Of a stretch of DNA of 17,396 nt, positions 7,701 to 13,675 are shown piece by piece. This DNA comes from CAZVWV01 sp964631745. Its GTDB lineage: Bacteria; Bdellovibrionota_C; UBA2361; JBGSMV01. Both the position numbers and the translations under genes were made by a program. Numbering within the stretch: position 1 is the stretch's first letter; each line of letters begins with the position of its first letter. Under the pieces are notes generated by a model. It saw only the letters and a program-made list of their open reading frames with translations. It was not told the origin of the DNA and made no database searches. The stretch is taken from NCBI GenBank assembly GCA_964631745.1, contig CAZVWV010000082.1:1-17396 (forward strand), read 5' to 3'.

Positions 7701-7984
7701 TGAGTTTCGTGCGCTTATTGCGGGTGGAAAATAAGGACTTGGGGGTGATCGCTTCGTGTATCGACGTTGAACGTTGGAACAACTTTTTGCGACCATCTGA
7801 AAAGGTTAAAGTTTTGGCCAAGCCAGTGGGCGGCCGAGCGCTTAGGGAAGCGGTAGAAGAACTGGTGCCTGATAGTCGACTGGCTTTAGTTAAGAATCAG
7901 GATGATAAAGACGAGGTTGAGGCTCAAAAGGGCTCGACCGCATTGGCTTCAACATGGGTAAAGGGAAATTCAATTACAGAGTAG
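4748..7984 (+). CDS. GAF/PAS hybrid histidine kinase inside the T3SS operon
   Basis: This 1078-residue protein has no membrane segment, so it is probably cytoplasmic. Domains in order: GAF-like (about 20-172), PAS with PAC (about 195-318), GAF (about 325-482), GAF (about 495-656), a dimerisation/phosphoacceptor domain with His679 in VAHNFNNLL, a catalytic ATPase (N790, DNGVG 833-837, FEPFFTT 847-853, GSGLG 866-870) and a C-terminal receiver. The receiver keeps Asp976, Ser1003 and Lys1025, but its acidic pair is Asp930-His931-Asp932 in place of the usual Asp-Asp. The family autophosphorylates on His and passes phosphate to Asp. Its ligand and output are unknown. AAGGAAGG at 4732-4739 gives a good start. 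It lies between the two halves of sctU, 31 bases after the first, and overlaps the second by 31 bases, which suggests control of, or sensing for, the secretion system. Confidence 0.92.
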   Translation: MALRSAAAPLLGLRKSLTEKGDTGEILSAVADFLADSFGADHVVVALKNRVNLEIAVPERSRGSQVRRVFSKNTSGGPTSLFDLQDQSLCFGENALSLPLIINDTSRCLGPSELLTVLRSQRVRSLALWPVYFGKRLAGWIELYFLKRYFHFRNEDLSFLQSVSENAGQILQNLGSPPKSRMTKEPARLPESAVIPFQAERLIEHANLICIRTDKHRRIVEVHGDTLSILGFDHQELLADPNAWSSFIHSEDLRLLAKATKIETQAPANIDQEVRVLNRRTGEMRWYLIKAVPLIMGAGEISGWEGFGFDITEKKAAEEALLSQSKRIEALYEVSRALHGNRDPAVLTLKGLRALISATGSDSGFGCFLDSATGQLDIVAAEGLSARYLEQAAQTIKGACLIRNSIDQKQGVILDNIQRDSRAAVALAKLEGLRSTIMMPLIFEDQVLGAIAIYCKRSSRYSGADFDLVEAACRQIALALRQAETYAAEKRQASSLGALYRLSHELSRFLTPREIVEHAFPIIQSEFVFKRIWLGVLNEQGTHVVGQGGYGPGIRGRLVNIQIELDLRHDFFDEAIRTKQPVIIEAGTLMECSGLNRIMNRLKPGALVIVPLVSLGQVVGVLVVEPTSPTAFFAQRKLPLLVSMAGEIATVVLARRFEARMADAAKMRMATLLASGVAHNFNNLLQAVMGQASLIEMQSGAGPLSTAARTIIDAAGKGASLIKQLLNFTVQGSHDRREVEAHEFFAESKTFYESVLGAAVRMEINLDQELPKVVVDYNQLQQVMANLLVNAKEAVASKERAYVKIEAHQVRIRSGEVHPELAPGLFLRIDVEDNGVGMDTDKQARCFEPFFTTKNVDAGTGLGFQGSGLGLSSAYSVVRQHDGIITVRSQLGQGSVFSLYLPAAVERHDLLTSSAANGARLATDEAMIIDHDIAQSHALIAMLSAYGVNARVYANSEEAVEYLRRHRDVVKLIFLDIDRSGYNILSFVRLLRVENKDLGVIASCIDVERWNNFLRPSEKVKVLAKPVGGRALREAVEELVPDSRLALVKNQDDKDEVEAQKGSTALASTWVKGNSITE

Positions 7985-8235
7985 CCGTTGGGCTCGAGTA
8001 TGATGGCAAGAGGCGAGATGCCCCAACTCTTAGCGTAAAGGGCCATCAGCTTCAAGCCGACGAAGTCGTGAAGCTTGCGCGTCGCTACGGGGTTCCGGTG
8101 GTAGAAAATGCGGAGCTTGCTAAAGCGCTAAACGGGTTGGAGCTGGACCAAGAGATCCCTGAAAAGCTCTTTGAGGCTGTAGCGCTATTGCTTCAGGAGC
8201 TAGAACGTAGCGCCCAATCAAGAAAGCTGCGGTAA
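7954..8235 (+). CDS. SctU/FlhB cytoplasmic domain as a separate protein (FhlB-like)
   Basis: This 93-residue protein aligns by eye with the cytoplasmic domain of FlhB/SctU and with stand-alone FhlB/FlhX proteins: VAVGLEYDG (10-18), APTLSVKG (23-30), ARRYGVPVVENAELAKAL (42-59) and EIPEKLFEAVALLL (67-80). In ordinary SctU, cleavage between Asn and Pro of NPTH leaves this domain starting PTH-VAVAL. Here an independent start (MGKGKFNYR) takes the place of PTH. It therefore looks like a genetically pre-cut SctU-C that would pair with the truncated SctU at 3937-4716. The start overlaps the kinase gene by 31 bases with no good Shine-Dalgarno, so translation is probably coupled to the kinase. The alternative is an extra FhlB paralogue with a full-length FlhB/SctU encoded elsewhere. 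Confidence 0.85.
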   Translation: MGKGKFNYRVAVGLEYDGKRRDAPTLSVKGHQLQADEVVKLARRYGVPVVENAELAKALNGLELDQEIPEKLFEAVALLLQELERSAQSRKLR

Positions 8236-8367
8236 ATTTGGCAATATCTACCCTTCCATCGTCTAATTAGTTCTATCCGGGCCGCCAAAGGCTTAGCCTT
8301 GCGCGAGGGAGCTAGAAGACATTATATTCATTCAGACTACTCCAGGGGTAAGGTAAGTCATCAACTT
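8236..8367. other. Intergenic gap between the T3SS operon and the FHA gene
   Basis: No gene is seen in these 132 bases. A perfect small palindrome, AAGGCT-T-AGCCTT, is at 8288-8300; with no T-tract it is not an obvious terminator. The FHA gene may have its own promoter here, or may be read through from the T3SS operon, which runs in the same direction. Confidence 0.4.
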
Positions 8368-9390
8368 ATGAGCAGAAACCTAGTACTAGAAGAAGTTTCT
8401 AAGACCGGCACGCATGAAGTGGGGCGGCTGCAGTCTGGCGATGTGGTAATCGGTCGAGAACCCGACCAGGGTGGCATCTCGGTTACAAGTAAGGGGGTCT
8501 CAAGAAATCATGGCCTCTTTACCAAGATTCGCAATCATTGGTTTTATAAAGATTTGGGTAGCACTAACGGTTCATGGGTGAACGGAAATCAGACCAAACC
8601 AGGCGAGTGGAAGATCGTTAGGTCGGGTGCCGTGTTACAGTTGGGAGACGCGTTGATTCGCGTCAGCGCCGACCAGGATCGTTTAGGGCGGGACGCTAGC
8701 ACTTCCGCAATTGCGGCTGTGGGCGGACGATCTCTGATAGTGTTTCAGGGTGATGAGTTTGTGGATGAGTTCTTAATACCTGAATATGGACATGCGCTCG
8801 TGGTGGGAGGATCTCAGGCTGATTTAGCGTTGGAAGGGGATATCTTTGAGCTGCCTTCCTTAGTGGTTGAACGCCGCGCCGATAAAATTTGCGCCTACTC
8901 TAAGGTTAAAGAAGTTGAGCCAACCTTGAACGAGGTTCCGTTTAATCAGTTGGTGCCCCTAACTGATGGCGATGTGGTTAGAGTTGGGAATTTTAATATT
9001 ATTTTAAACGATCCTATCAGGAGCATGCTCACAGCCTCTGATAAACGTGAGAGCCCGGTGCAGGATTGGAGCAGCGCAGAAGCCGCGCCGTCTCCCGATG
9101 CTCCCACAGAATTGTATGAGATGCCTGAACCGCAACGGCCCAAGACTGGTCGTCACATCGGCACGTTTGGAACAGTGCTGGGTAATGAAATCGAGCAGAC
9201 TATCTCATTGCAGCCGGAGGAGATGGAGGCCAAGCTTGCGGGAGCAGATAGGCTGCCGTCCATGCGCTATAATATTCGCGGTGTTAGCGATTCTAACTCC
9301 AGTTCTATTGAAGATCGCATCATTATTGCGGTGGGGGTTTTCTTGTTTGTGATTCTATGCGCCTTAGTGCTTTGGTGGGTTGTTGTTTAA
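8368..9390 (+). CDS. Tail-anchored protein with tandem FHA domains
   Basis: This 340-residue protein has an N-terminal FHA domain (about 5-100) with all key motifs: GRE at 29-31, SRNH at 45-48 and GSTNGSWVNG at 64-73. FHA domains bind phosphothreonine peptides. A second FHA-like sandwich spans about 120-215 but lacks the GR, SxxH and N binding residues, so it is probably structural. A long acidic, proline-containing linker follows (about 216-315). A single transmembrane helix at 318-340 ends the protein, making it a tail-anchored inner-membrane protein facing the cytoplasm. This is not SctD: SctD has a degenerate FHA, then a membrane helix, then a large periplasmic part, which is absent here. 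ATG 8368 is preferred over an upstream TTG at 8299 because the FHA fold begins directly after it. Its last 27 bases overlap the convergent gene. Confidence 0.85.
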   Translation: MSRNLVLEEVSKTGTHEVGRLQSGDVVIGREPDQGGISVTSKGVSRNHGLFTKIRNHWFYKDLGSTNGSWVNGNQTKPGEWKIVRSGAVLQLGDALIRVSADQDRLGRDASTSAIAAVGGRSLIVFQGDEFVDEFLIPEYGHALVVGGSQADLALEGDIFELPSLVVERRADKICAYSKVKEVEPTLNEVPFNQLVPLTDGDVVRVGNFNIILNDPIRSMLTASDKRESPVQDWSSAEAAPSPDAPTELYEMPEPQRPKTGRHIGTFGTVLGNEIEQTISLQPEEMEAKLAGADRLPSMRYNIRGVSDSNSSSIEDRIIIAVGVFLFVILCALVLWWVVV

Positions 9391-10800
9391 GTCCCGCATT
9401 ATCGGGAGTCTTATCCTAAGCTTGACCTCGCCGGATTCTTCTTGGCGGTACTCTATAGTGGTCCTGTGCTTTTCGGCCAGCTTTTGGGCGGCGCTAATTC
9501 CGGCCGGGAGCTTGGTGGCTGGGGCTTGGCCGCCCAGATAATCAGCCAGTTGATCATGTAAAATTTCATCTAGAACCTCGCTAGGCGAGAGAGCTCGAAT
9601 GATCAGCGATGTCGCTGAAACCTGTACGGTCACGCCTTCCCCGGGAATGTTTGCGGAAGACTCAATCTTAATTTCACCGGAGGCACCGGCCACCTGAAGT
9701 CCGTGCAACATCATATGTCCAAGAATTTGAATCAAGTCGACTGCGGGTAATGCGATACTATAATCTTCCTGCACTGAAACTTTGACTGGTACGTTCGGGC
9801 TAATAGCCAGATCAAGAAACTCGAGCACCTGCGCAATCGAGTTGGTAAGCGCCGCGCTTTTCGGCAGATTCGCCATGAATTCATTGCCGATTCCTAGCAA
9901 GCCCGGACTGCCGTTGTTCACTCTTGATTCCAGCAATTTGATGGCCAAAGCAGTATTTAGTAAGCACAAAGAGCGTGTGCGCAGCTCTTGGTCGAGTCTT
10001 TGCGCGACTTGAGAGAATTGGGCGAGCTCTATAATCCGAACAGCAAAACCATGCGCCTCGACATTCCCTTTATTCGTAAGGCTTAAAACTTCAAGTTTTA
10101 CCCTCTGTTCGCGCGCATCTACCGATCTGATCGAGGTATCAAATTGGGACACTAGTTTCCCGTCACTCTGTTCATACTGTAATTTGCGTGAATGTTCATG
10201 CTCGTTAATGAATTTTGAAAACATGCGTGTGATAACTGAGGCCTGTCCGGGGCTGCCATCGGAGCCGAGCAGGACTTTGGCAGAATGGTTTTGAAAGATT
10301 AACTTCTGTTGAAAATCGAAGACCAATAATCCGTCTTGGGATAGATTCATGGTGTGCAGAGCCTGATGCAGGAAGTCTATCTCCAGCTTCTTGCGAACAT
10401 GTTGGGCGCGTTCTTGACGGGAGGCGCCTCCAAGCACCCCAAGCTGATGATGTATCCATTGCGCGGGAAGTTGCGGTAGGATCACAAGCTGAGCACCGGC
10501 ATCGTAAAGCCCGGCAATGTCAGGGCTCTCACTGTTTAGATAAACTATCAAGGGGGTGTCAACCAGAGCGCTCTCACCCTGTAAGCGTACTAAAATCTCG
10601 GTGATGGCCTCGAGAGATTCACCGTTAGCAATTACCAAGACTCCATCAAAGAAATCTTCCTCGTCCTGCATCAGTTCGATAATTTCAGAGGTGCAAGTCA
10701 CGGTGCGAGAGCTGTATGTGTCGCCGCTAAAGACCTTGCTGATGTGAGAAGGCAGGTTGTTCGAGACGGGTATTAAAGCGAGGCGGGGGATTTTAATCAT
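9364..10800 (-). CDS. Degenerate receiver-PAS-histidine-kinase-like protein
   Basis: This 478-residue protein has the layout of a signalling kinase but lacks the catalytic residues. Residues 1-120 resemble a receiver fold, but the place of the phospho-accepting Asp reads VLVIANG (54-60), without Asp. Residues about 145-265 look like a PAS domain (DGLLVFDFQQKLIFQN at 156-171). A helical segment (265-300) sits where the phosphoacceptor His would be; none is seen in an H-box context. Residues about 330-468 follow the end of an ATPase domain (final strand VKLRIRLP), but the N-box reads HMMLHGLQVAG with His in place of the key Asn, and the DxGxG and GxGxG boxes are not recognisable. It may be a pseudokinase scaffold or adaptor. 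It is transcribed toward the FHA gene and overlaps its 3' end. The start codon lacks a clear Shine-Dalgarno. Confidence 0.7.
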   Translation of the reverse strand: MIKIPRLALIPVSNNLPSHISKVFSGDTYSSRTVTCTSEIIELMQDEEDFFDGVLVIANGESLEAITEILVRLQGESALVDTPLIVYLNSESPDIAGLYDAGAQLVILPQLPAQWIHHQLGVLGGASRQERAQHVRKKLEIDFLHQALHTMNLSQDGLLVFDFQQKLIFQNHSAKVLLGSDGSPGQASVITRMFSKFINEHEHSRKLQYEQSDGKLVSQFDTSIRSVDAREQRVKLEVLSLTNKGNVEAHGFAVRIIELAQFSQVAQRLDQELRTRSLCLLNTALAIKLLESRVNNGSPGLLGIGNEFMANLPKSAALTNSIAQVLEFLDLAISPNVPVKVSVQEDYSIALPAVDLIQILGHMMLHGLQVAGASGEIKIESSANIPGEGVTVQVSATSLIIRALSPSEVLDEILHDQLADYLGGQAPATKLPAGISAAQKLAEKHRTTIEYRQEESGEVKLRIRLPIMRDLNNNPPKH

Positions 10801-10916
10801 GCAATTGTGGTGTTTGATCTTTTTAGGGTGTTACACTATCTTAACTCTAAATATATGCTTTTATATCAACTGCCTGACCTGCATCGCAAGTGCATGTCTA
10901 AACTAAAGGACTGCCT
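10801..10916. promoter_or_regulatory. AT-rich divergent intergenic region
   Basis: These 116 bases separate two divergently read genes, so both probably have promoters here. The stretch from about 10820 to 10870 is markedly AT-rich, including TTACACTAT and TAAATATATGC. I cannot fix one -35/-10 pair with confidence on either strand. The AAAGGA at 10905-10910, six bases before the ATG, is the ribosome site of the epimerase gene. Confidence 0.4.
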
Positions 10917-11858
10917 ATGCGCTGTCTTGTGACCGGAGCTGCTGGGTTTATCGGCTCAACTCTTTGTGAAAGGCTTCTTCGAGAGGGGTGCACTGTTACG
11001 GGGCTGGACTCGTTTGTGCCTTATTATCCGAGAGAGGTTAAGGAGCGCAATCTGGTTGCGCTCTTACGCTCGAAGGCTTTCCGGTTTGTGGAGGGAGATT
11101 TGGCGGCGTTGCCGCTTGACCCCATGCTTAGGGATGTGGATTGGGTTTTTCATCAGGCCGCGCAAGCGGGGGTGCGGGCAAGCTGGGGAAGCTATTTTGA
11201 GAGCTATACCCATAACAATATTCGGGCCACGCAGGCCTTGCTTGAAAGTGCCTTGAAGCACAAGCAGATTAAGAAGATTGTTTTTGCATCAAGCTCTTCG
11301 GTGTACGGTAACGCAGAGATCTCACCGACGCATGAGCAGGTTGTTCCTGCTCCAGTCAGCCCTTACGGGGTGACGAAGCTCGCGTCAGAACATATGATGC
11401 GGCTGTATGCGACCGAGATGGGATTGCCGACGGTCTCTTTGCGGTACTTTACCGTTTTTGGTCCGCGTCAGAGGCCCGACATGGCCTTCAATCGGTTTAT
11501 TCAAGCGGGCTTAAAGGGTGAAGAGATCGTGGTTTACGGTGACGGCGAGCAATCTCGGGATTTTACATTTGTTAGCGATGTGGTCGAGGCCAATGTTCTG
11601 GCTGCGCAGAAGGGCTCGCCTGCAACGGTATTAAATGTGGGCGGGGGCCCGCATGCCTCCGTCAATCAGGTGCTGCAGATTTTGGAGCGGGAGCTGGGCG
11701 CCTTAAGAATTAGCAGAGTGGATCGACAAGTGGGCGATGCGCGGCATACTTACGCCGATATCTCTGCCGCCCAGAAAGCGTTGGATTTTAACCCTAAAGT
11801 GTCCTTGGCCGAAGGGCTATCTTTGGAGATCGATTGGATGAAGGCTCAGCTAGCCTGA
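10917..11858 (+). CDS. NAD-dependent sugar-nucleotide epimerase (extended SDR, GalE/WbpP-like)
   Basis: This 313-residue protein is an extended short-chain dehydrogenase. It has the NAD-binding TGAAGFIG (6-13), an Asp at 31 at the end of beta-2 that favours NAD over NADP, the active-site Ser in FASSSSVYG (123-131), and the catalytic Tyr150/Lys154 in SPYGVTK. RYFTVFGPRQRPDMAFNRF (176-194) is typical of UDP-glucuronate and UDP-glucose/GlcNAc 4-epimerases. It probably makes an activated sugar for LPS or another glycan, in keeping with the LPS genes that follow. The exact substrate cannot be told. AAAGGA six bases upstream supports the start. A weak terminator overlaps its stop, so the downstream genes may have a separate promoter. 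Confidence 0.88.
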   Translation: MRCLVTGAAGFIGSTLCERLLREGCTVTGLDSFVPYYPREVKERNLVALLRSKAFRFVEGDLAALPLDPMLRDVDWVFHQAAQAGVRASWGSYFESYTHNNIRATQALLESALKHKQIKKIVFASSSSVYGNAEISPTHEQVVPAPVSPYGVTKLASEHMMRLYATEMGLPTVSLRYFTVFGPRQRPDMAFNRFIQAGLKGEEIVVYGDGEQSRDFTFVSDVVEANVLAAQKGSPATVLNVGGGPHASVNQVLQILERELGALRISRVDRQVGDARHTYADISAAQKALDFNPKVSLAEGLSLEIDWMKAQLA

Positions 11859-11864
11859 GTTTTT
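11845..11864 (+). terminator. Weak intrinsic terminator overlapping the epimerase stop
   Basis: CTCAG (11845-11849) and CTGAG (11855-11859) form a 5-bp stem around a 5-base loop and are followed at once by TTTTT (11860-11864). The TGA stop of the epimerase gene is inside the stem. The stem is short, and an overlapping alternative stem (AGGCT/AGCCT) competes, so termination may be partial. Confidence 0.35.
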
Positions 11865-11910
11865 GTGGCCCTGGTGGCGGGAAACGAAGGATGGCACTTA
11901 GAAGTTCATC

Positions 11911-11943
11911 TGGCACGATGACATAGATTTAATCGAGGCGAAG
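11911..11943 (+). promoter_or_regulatory. Shared TGGCACGAT...AGATT...GGCGAAG element, copy 2
   Basis: TGGCACGAT (11911-11919), AGATTTA (11925-11931) and GGCGAAG (11937-11943) repeat the motif order found at 197-219 in the T3SS leader. A further TGGCAC is at 11892-11897. The element ends 35 bases before the waaF-like start, in a 120-base gap that otherwise has no gene. It is a candidate promoter or activator site; no sigma-54 -12 box is present. Confidence 0.25.
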
Positions 11944-11978
11944 ACATTCATTTGGCAATTCACTAACGAGAAGTTTTC

Positions 11979-12986
11979 ATGAAGATTCTTTTGGTGCAGA
12001 CGAGCTTCTTGGGCGATACCGTGCTCTCGACGCCAGTTATCGCGAATATCAAGAAGCTGCACCCGGGCTGTGAGCTTTGGATGATGACTTCTAAGGCTGC
12101 CGAAGATCTGGTGAAGCGAGATGCGCTGCTTGACGGAACTCTTGTGTTTGATAAGCGTGGCACGGACAGAGGCTTGCGTGGGCTTTTGCGTAAGGCCGCT
12201 GAGATTCGAGGCCTTAAGTTTGACAAGGCGTATGTTTTGCACCGATCCTTTCGCACGGCGATTCTGATGCGCCTGGCCGGCCTCGCGAGTGTCGGATTCC
12301 GAGAGGCTCGCCTCTCATTCCTTTATGCTCAGCGAATGAAGCGAACGGGTTCTCACGATGTTGAGCGGAACCTTTCGATCTTTGACCGCCAAGAGATTGA
12401 GCTCGACCGCGAATTGCGGCTGTTTGCGCCGCAGATAAGTGAAATTAGTACGGGACTAGCAAGCATATTGCCTGGAAGGTATATTCTTGTGGCTCCCGGA
12501 AGTGTTTGGCCCACTAAGATGTGGGATCGAGATCGCTATAGAGAGCTTGTGCGAGACCTAGTTGGATCGGCGAACGGGTTAAATCAGCGAGCAGTCGTAG
12601 TGGTGGGCGCTAAACAGGATCGCGACTTAGCGGAGAAAATATGTGCAGGCAGCTCGGCCCTGAATTTAGCTGGAAAGACCACGCTTTCGGAGTTGATGTA
12701 TATTGTTAAGGGCGCAGAACTCGTCGTGTGTAACGATAGCTTAAACTTACATCTGGCCTCGGCTTTTAAGATCCCAACTGTAGCTCTATTTTGTTCGACC
12801 GTGTTGGGTTTTGGTTTTGGGCCCTGGCGTAATCGCGCCAAGGTGCTTGAGGTTTCGGGACTTGAATGTCGGCCATGCGGGCGACATGGCCATAAGCGCT
12901 GCCCGACCGGTACCAACGCTTGCATGCGGGGGGTCGGCTCTAAGATGGCTTTCGAGGCGGTTCAGGAGATCTTATGTCAGAGTTGA
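11979..12986 (+). CDS. waaF: LPS heptosyltransferase, WaaF-like (GT9)
   Basis: This 335-residue protein is a family 9 glycosyltransferase of the GT-B fold, which adds L,D-heptose from ADP-heptose to the LPS inner core at the cytoplasmic face of the inner membrane. The N-terminal acceptor side has the loop TSFLGD (8-13), including the usual catalytic Asp13. The donor side has APGSVWPTKMW (172-182) and the late Cys set C297/C300/C308/C315 (ECRPCG...CP...CM), which is typical of WaaF. The common NDSG(L/M)xH motif reads NDSLNLH (252-258), so the Gly is missing. It is the first of three overlapping genes: its end overlaps the kdkA-like start by 13 bases. WaaF versus another GT9 member cannot be proven from motifs. 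Confidence 0.82.
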   Translation: MKILLVQTSFLGDTVLSTPVIANIKKLHPGCELWMMTSKAAEDLVKRDALLDGTLVFDKRGTDRGLRGLLRKAAEIRGLKFDKAYVLHRSFRTAILMRLAGLASVGFREARLSFLYAQRMKRTGSHDVERNLSIFDRQEIELDRELRLFAPQISEISTGLASILPGRYILVAPGSVWPTKMWDRDRYRELVRDLVGSANGLNQRAVVVVGAKQDRDLAEKICAGSSALNLAGKTTLSELMYIVKGAELVVCNDSLNLHLASAFKIPTVALFCSTVLGFGFGPWRNRAKVLEVSGLECRPCGRHGHKRCPTGTNACMRGVGSKMAFEAVQEILCQS

Positions 12987-13675
12987 GGCGCTTTACTAAT
13001 CACAGATACAGTGGCGCTCTGACATCACTCGCCAGTAATATTAATCCGGCCTCGCTGTTGGAACTCACACAAGGTAAAGGCATTCGCAGCGAAAAGATTT
13101 TAGCTGGCCGTGGTGGCATTACCTATGCTGAATTGCCGGCAATCGGGCCTGTGATCGTAAAGCATTATACCAGGGGCGGGTTAATGGGAAGGCTGATTCA
13201 GCACAGGTATATTTACTCAGCTGTTTGCCGGGCCGAACAAGAACTTTTGATGCTTGAGCGAGTGCGGGCCTTGGGTGTTTGCGCGCCGGAGCCCGTGGGC
13301 TTTGTGCGAAAAGGTTCGTTGTTGTATCAGAATTGGTTGATTACCCGAGAGATTCAACATAGGGCGAGTTTGGCTGAACTTGCGGCTAGCGAAGAGGAGT
13401 TCGTAGATCAGATTGCTGCAGAATTGGTGGCGCAGATTCAAATCTTAGTAGAGAACGGAATCTTCCATGTCGATCTACATCCCGGAAATGTTTTGGTAGG
13501 GGATAAACATAAAGTCTCAATTCTTGATTTTGATAAGGCCCGAGATTTCCGCGGTCCCTTACGAGCGTTGCGGGACCAGTATATTTTCCGGTGGCGCAGA
13601 GCGGTGCTTAAACATTGCCTTCCGGATGTGTTGAATGAAGCCGTCTGTTTAGGGCTAAGAAAACTGCATGGCTAG
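12974..13675 (+). CDS. kdkA: Kdo kinase (KdkA-like LPS kinase)
   Basis: This 233-residue protein has the protein-kinase-like fold of LPS kinases, which phosphorylate Kdo using ATP. The Kdo-kinase pattern is clear: GRGGITYAE (45-53), then VKHYTRGGLMGRL (62-74) with Lys63 and the HYTRGG signature, then HRYIYS. The catalytic loop is HVDLHPGN (165-172) with Asp167 and Asn172. The metal-binding motif is DFDKA (185-189), in place of the DFG of ordinary kinases. AGGAG at 12964-12968, five bases before the ATG, fixes the start inside the end of the previous gene. It overlaps the next gene by eight bases. A Kdo kinase is found in organisms whose LPS carries a single, phosphorylated Kdo, and this context predicts the same here. 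WaaP-type heptose kinase is a less likely alternative. Confidence 0.85.
   Translation: MSELRRFTNHRYSGALTSLASNINPASLLELTQGKGIRSEKILAGRGGITYAELPAIGPVIVKHYTRGGLMGRLIQHRYIYSAVCRAEQELLMLERVRALGVCAPEPVGFVRKGSLLYQNWLITREIQHRASLAELAASEEEFVDQIAAELVAQIQILVENGIFHVDLHPGNVLVGDKHKVSILDFDKARDFRGPLRALRDQYIFRWRRAVLKHCLPDVLNEAVCLGLRKLHG

Noticed and set aside
8368..9390. SctD, the inner-membrane ring protein with an FHA-like domain
   Set aside because: The membrane helix is at the extreme C-terminus and no periplasmic ring domains follow it. The first FHA domain is fully canonical, unlike SctD.
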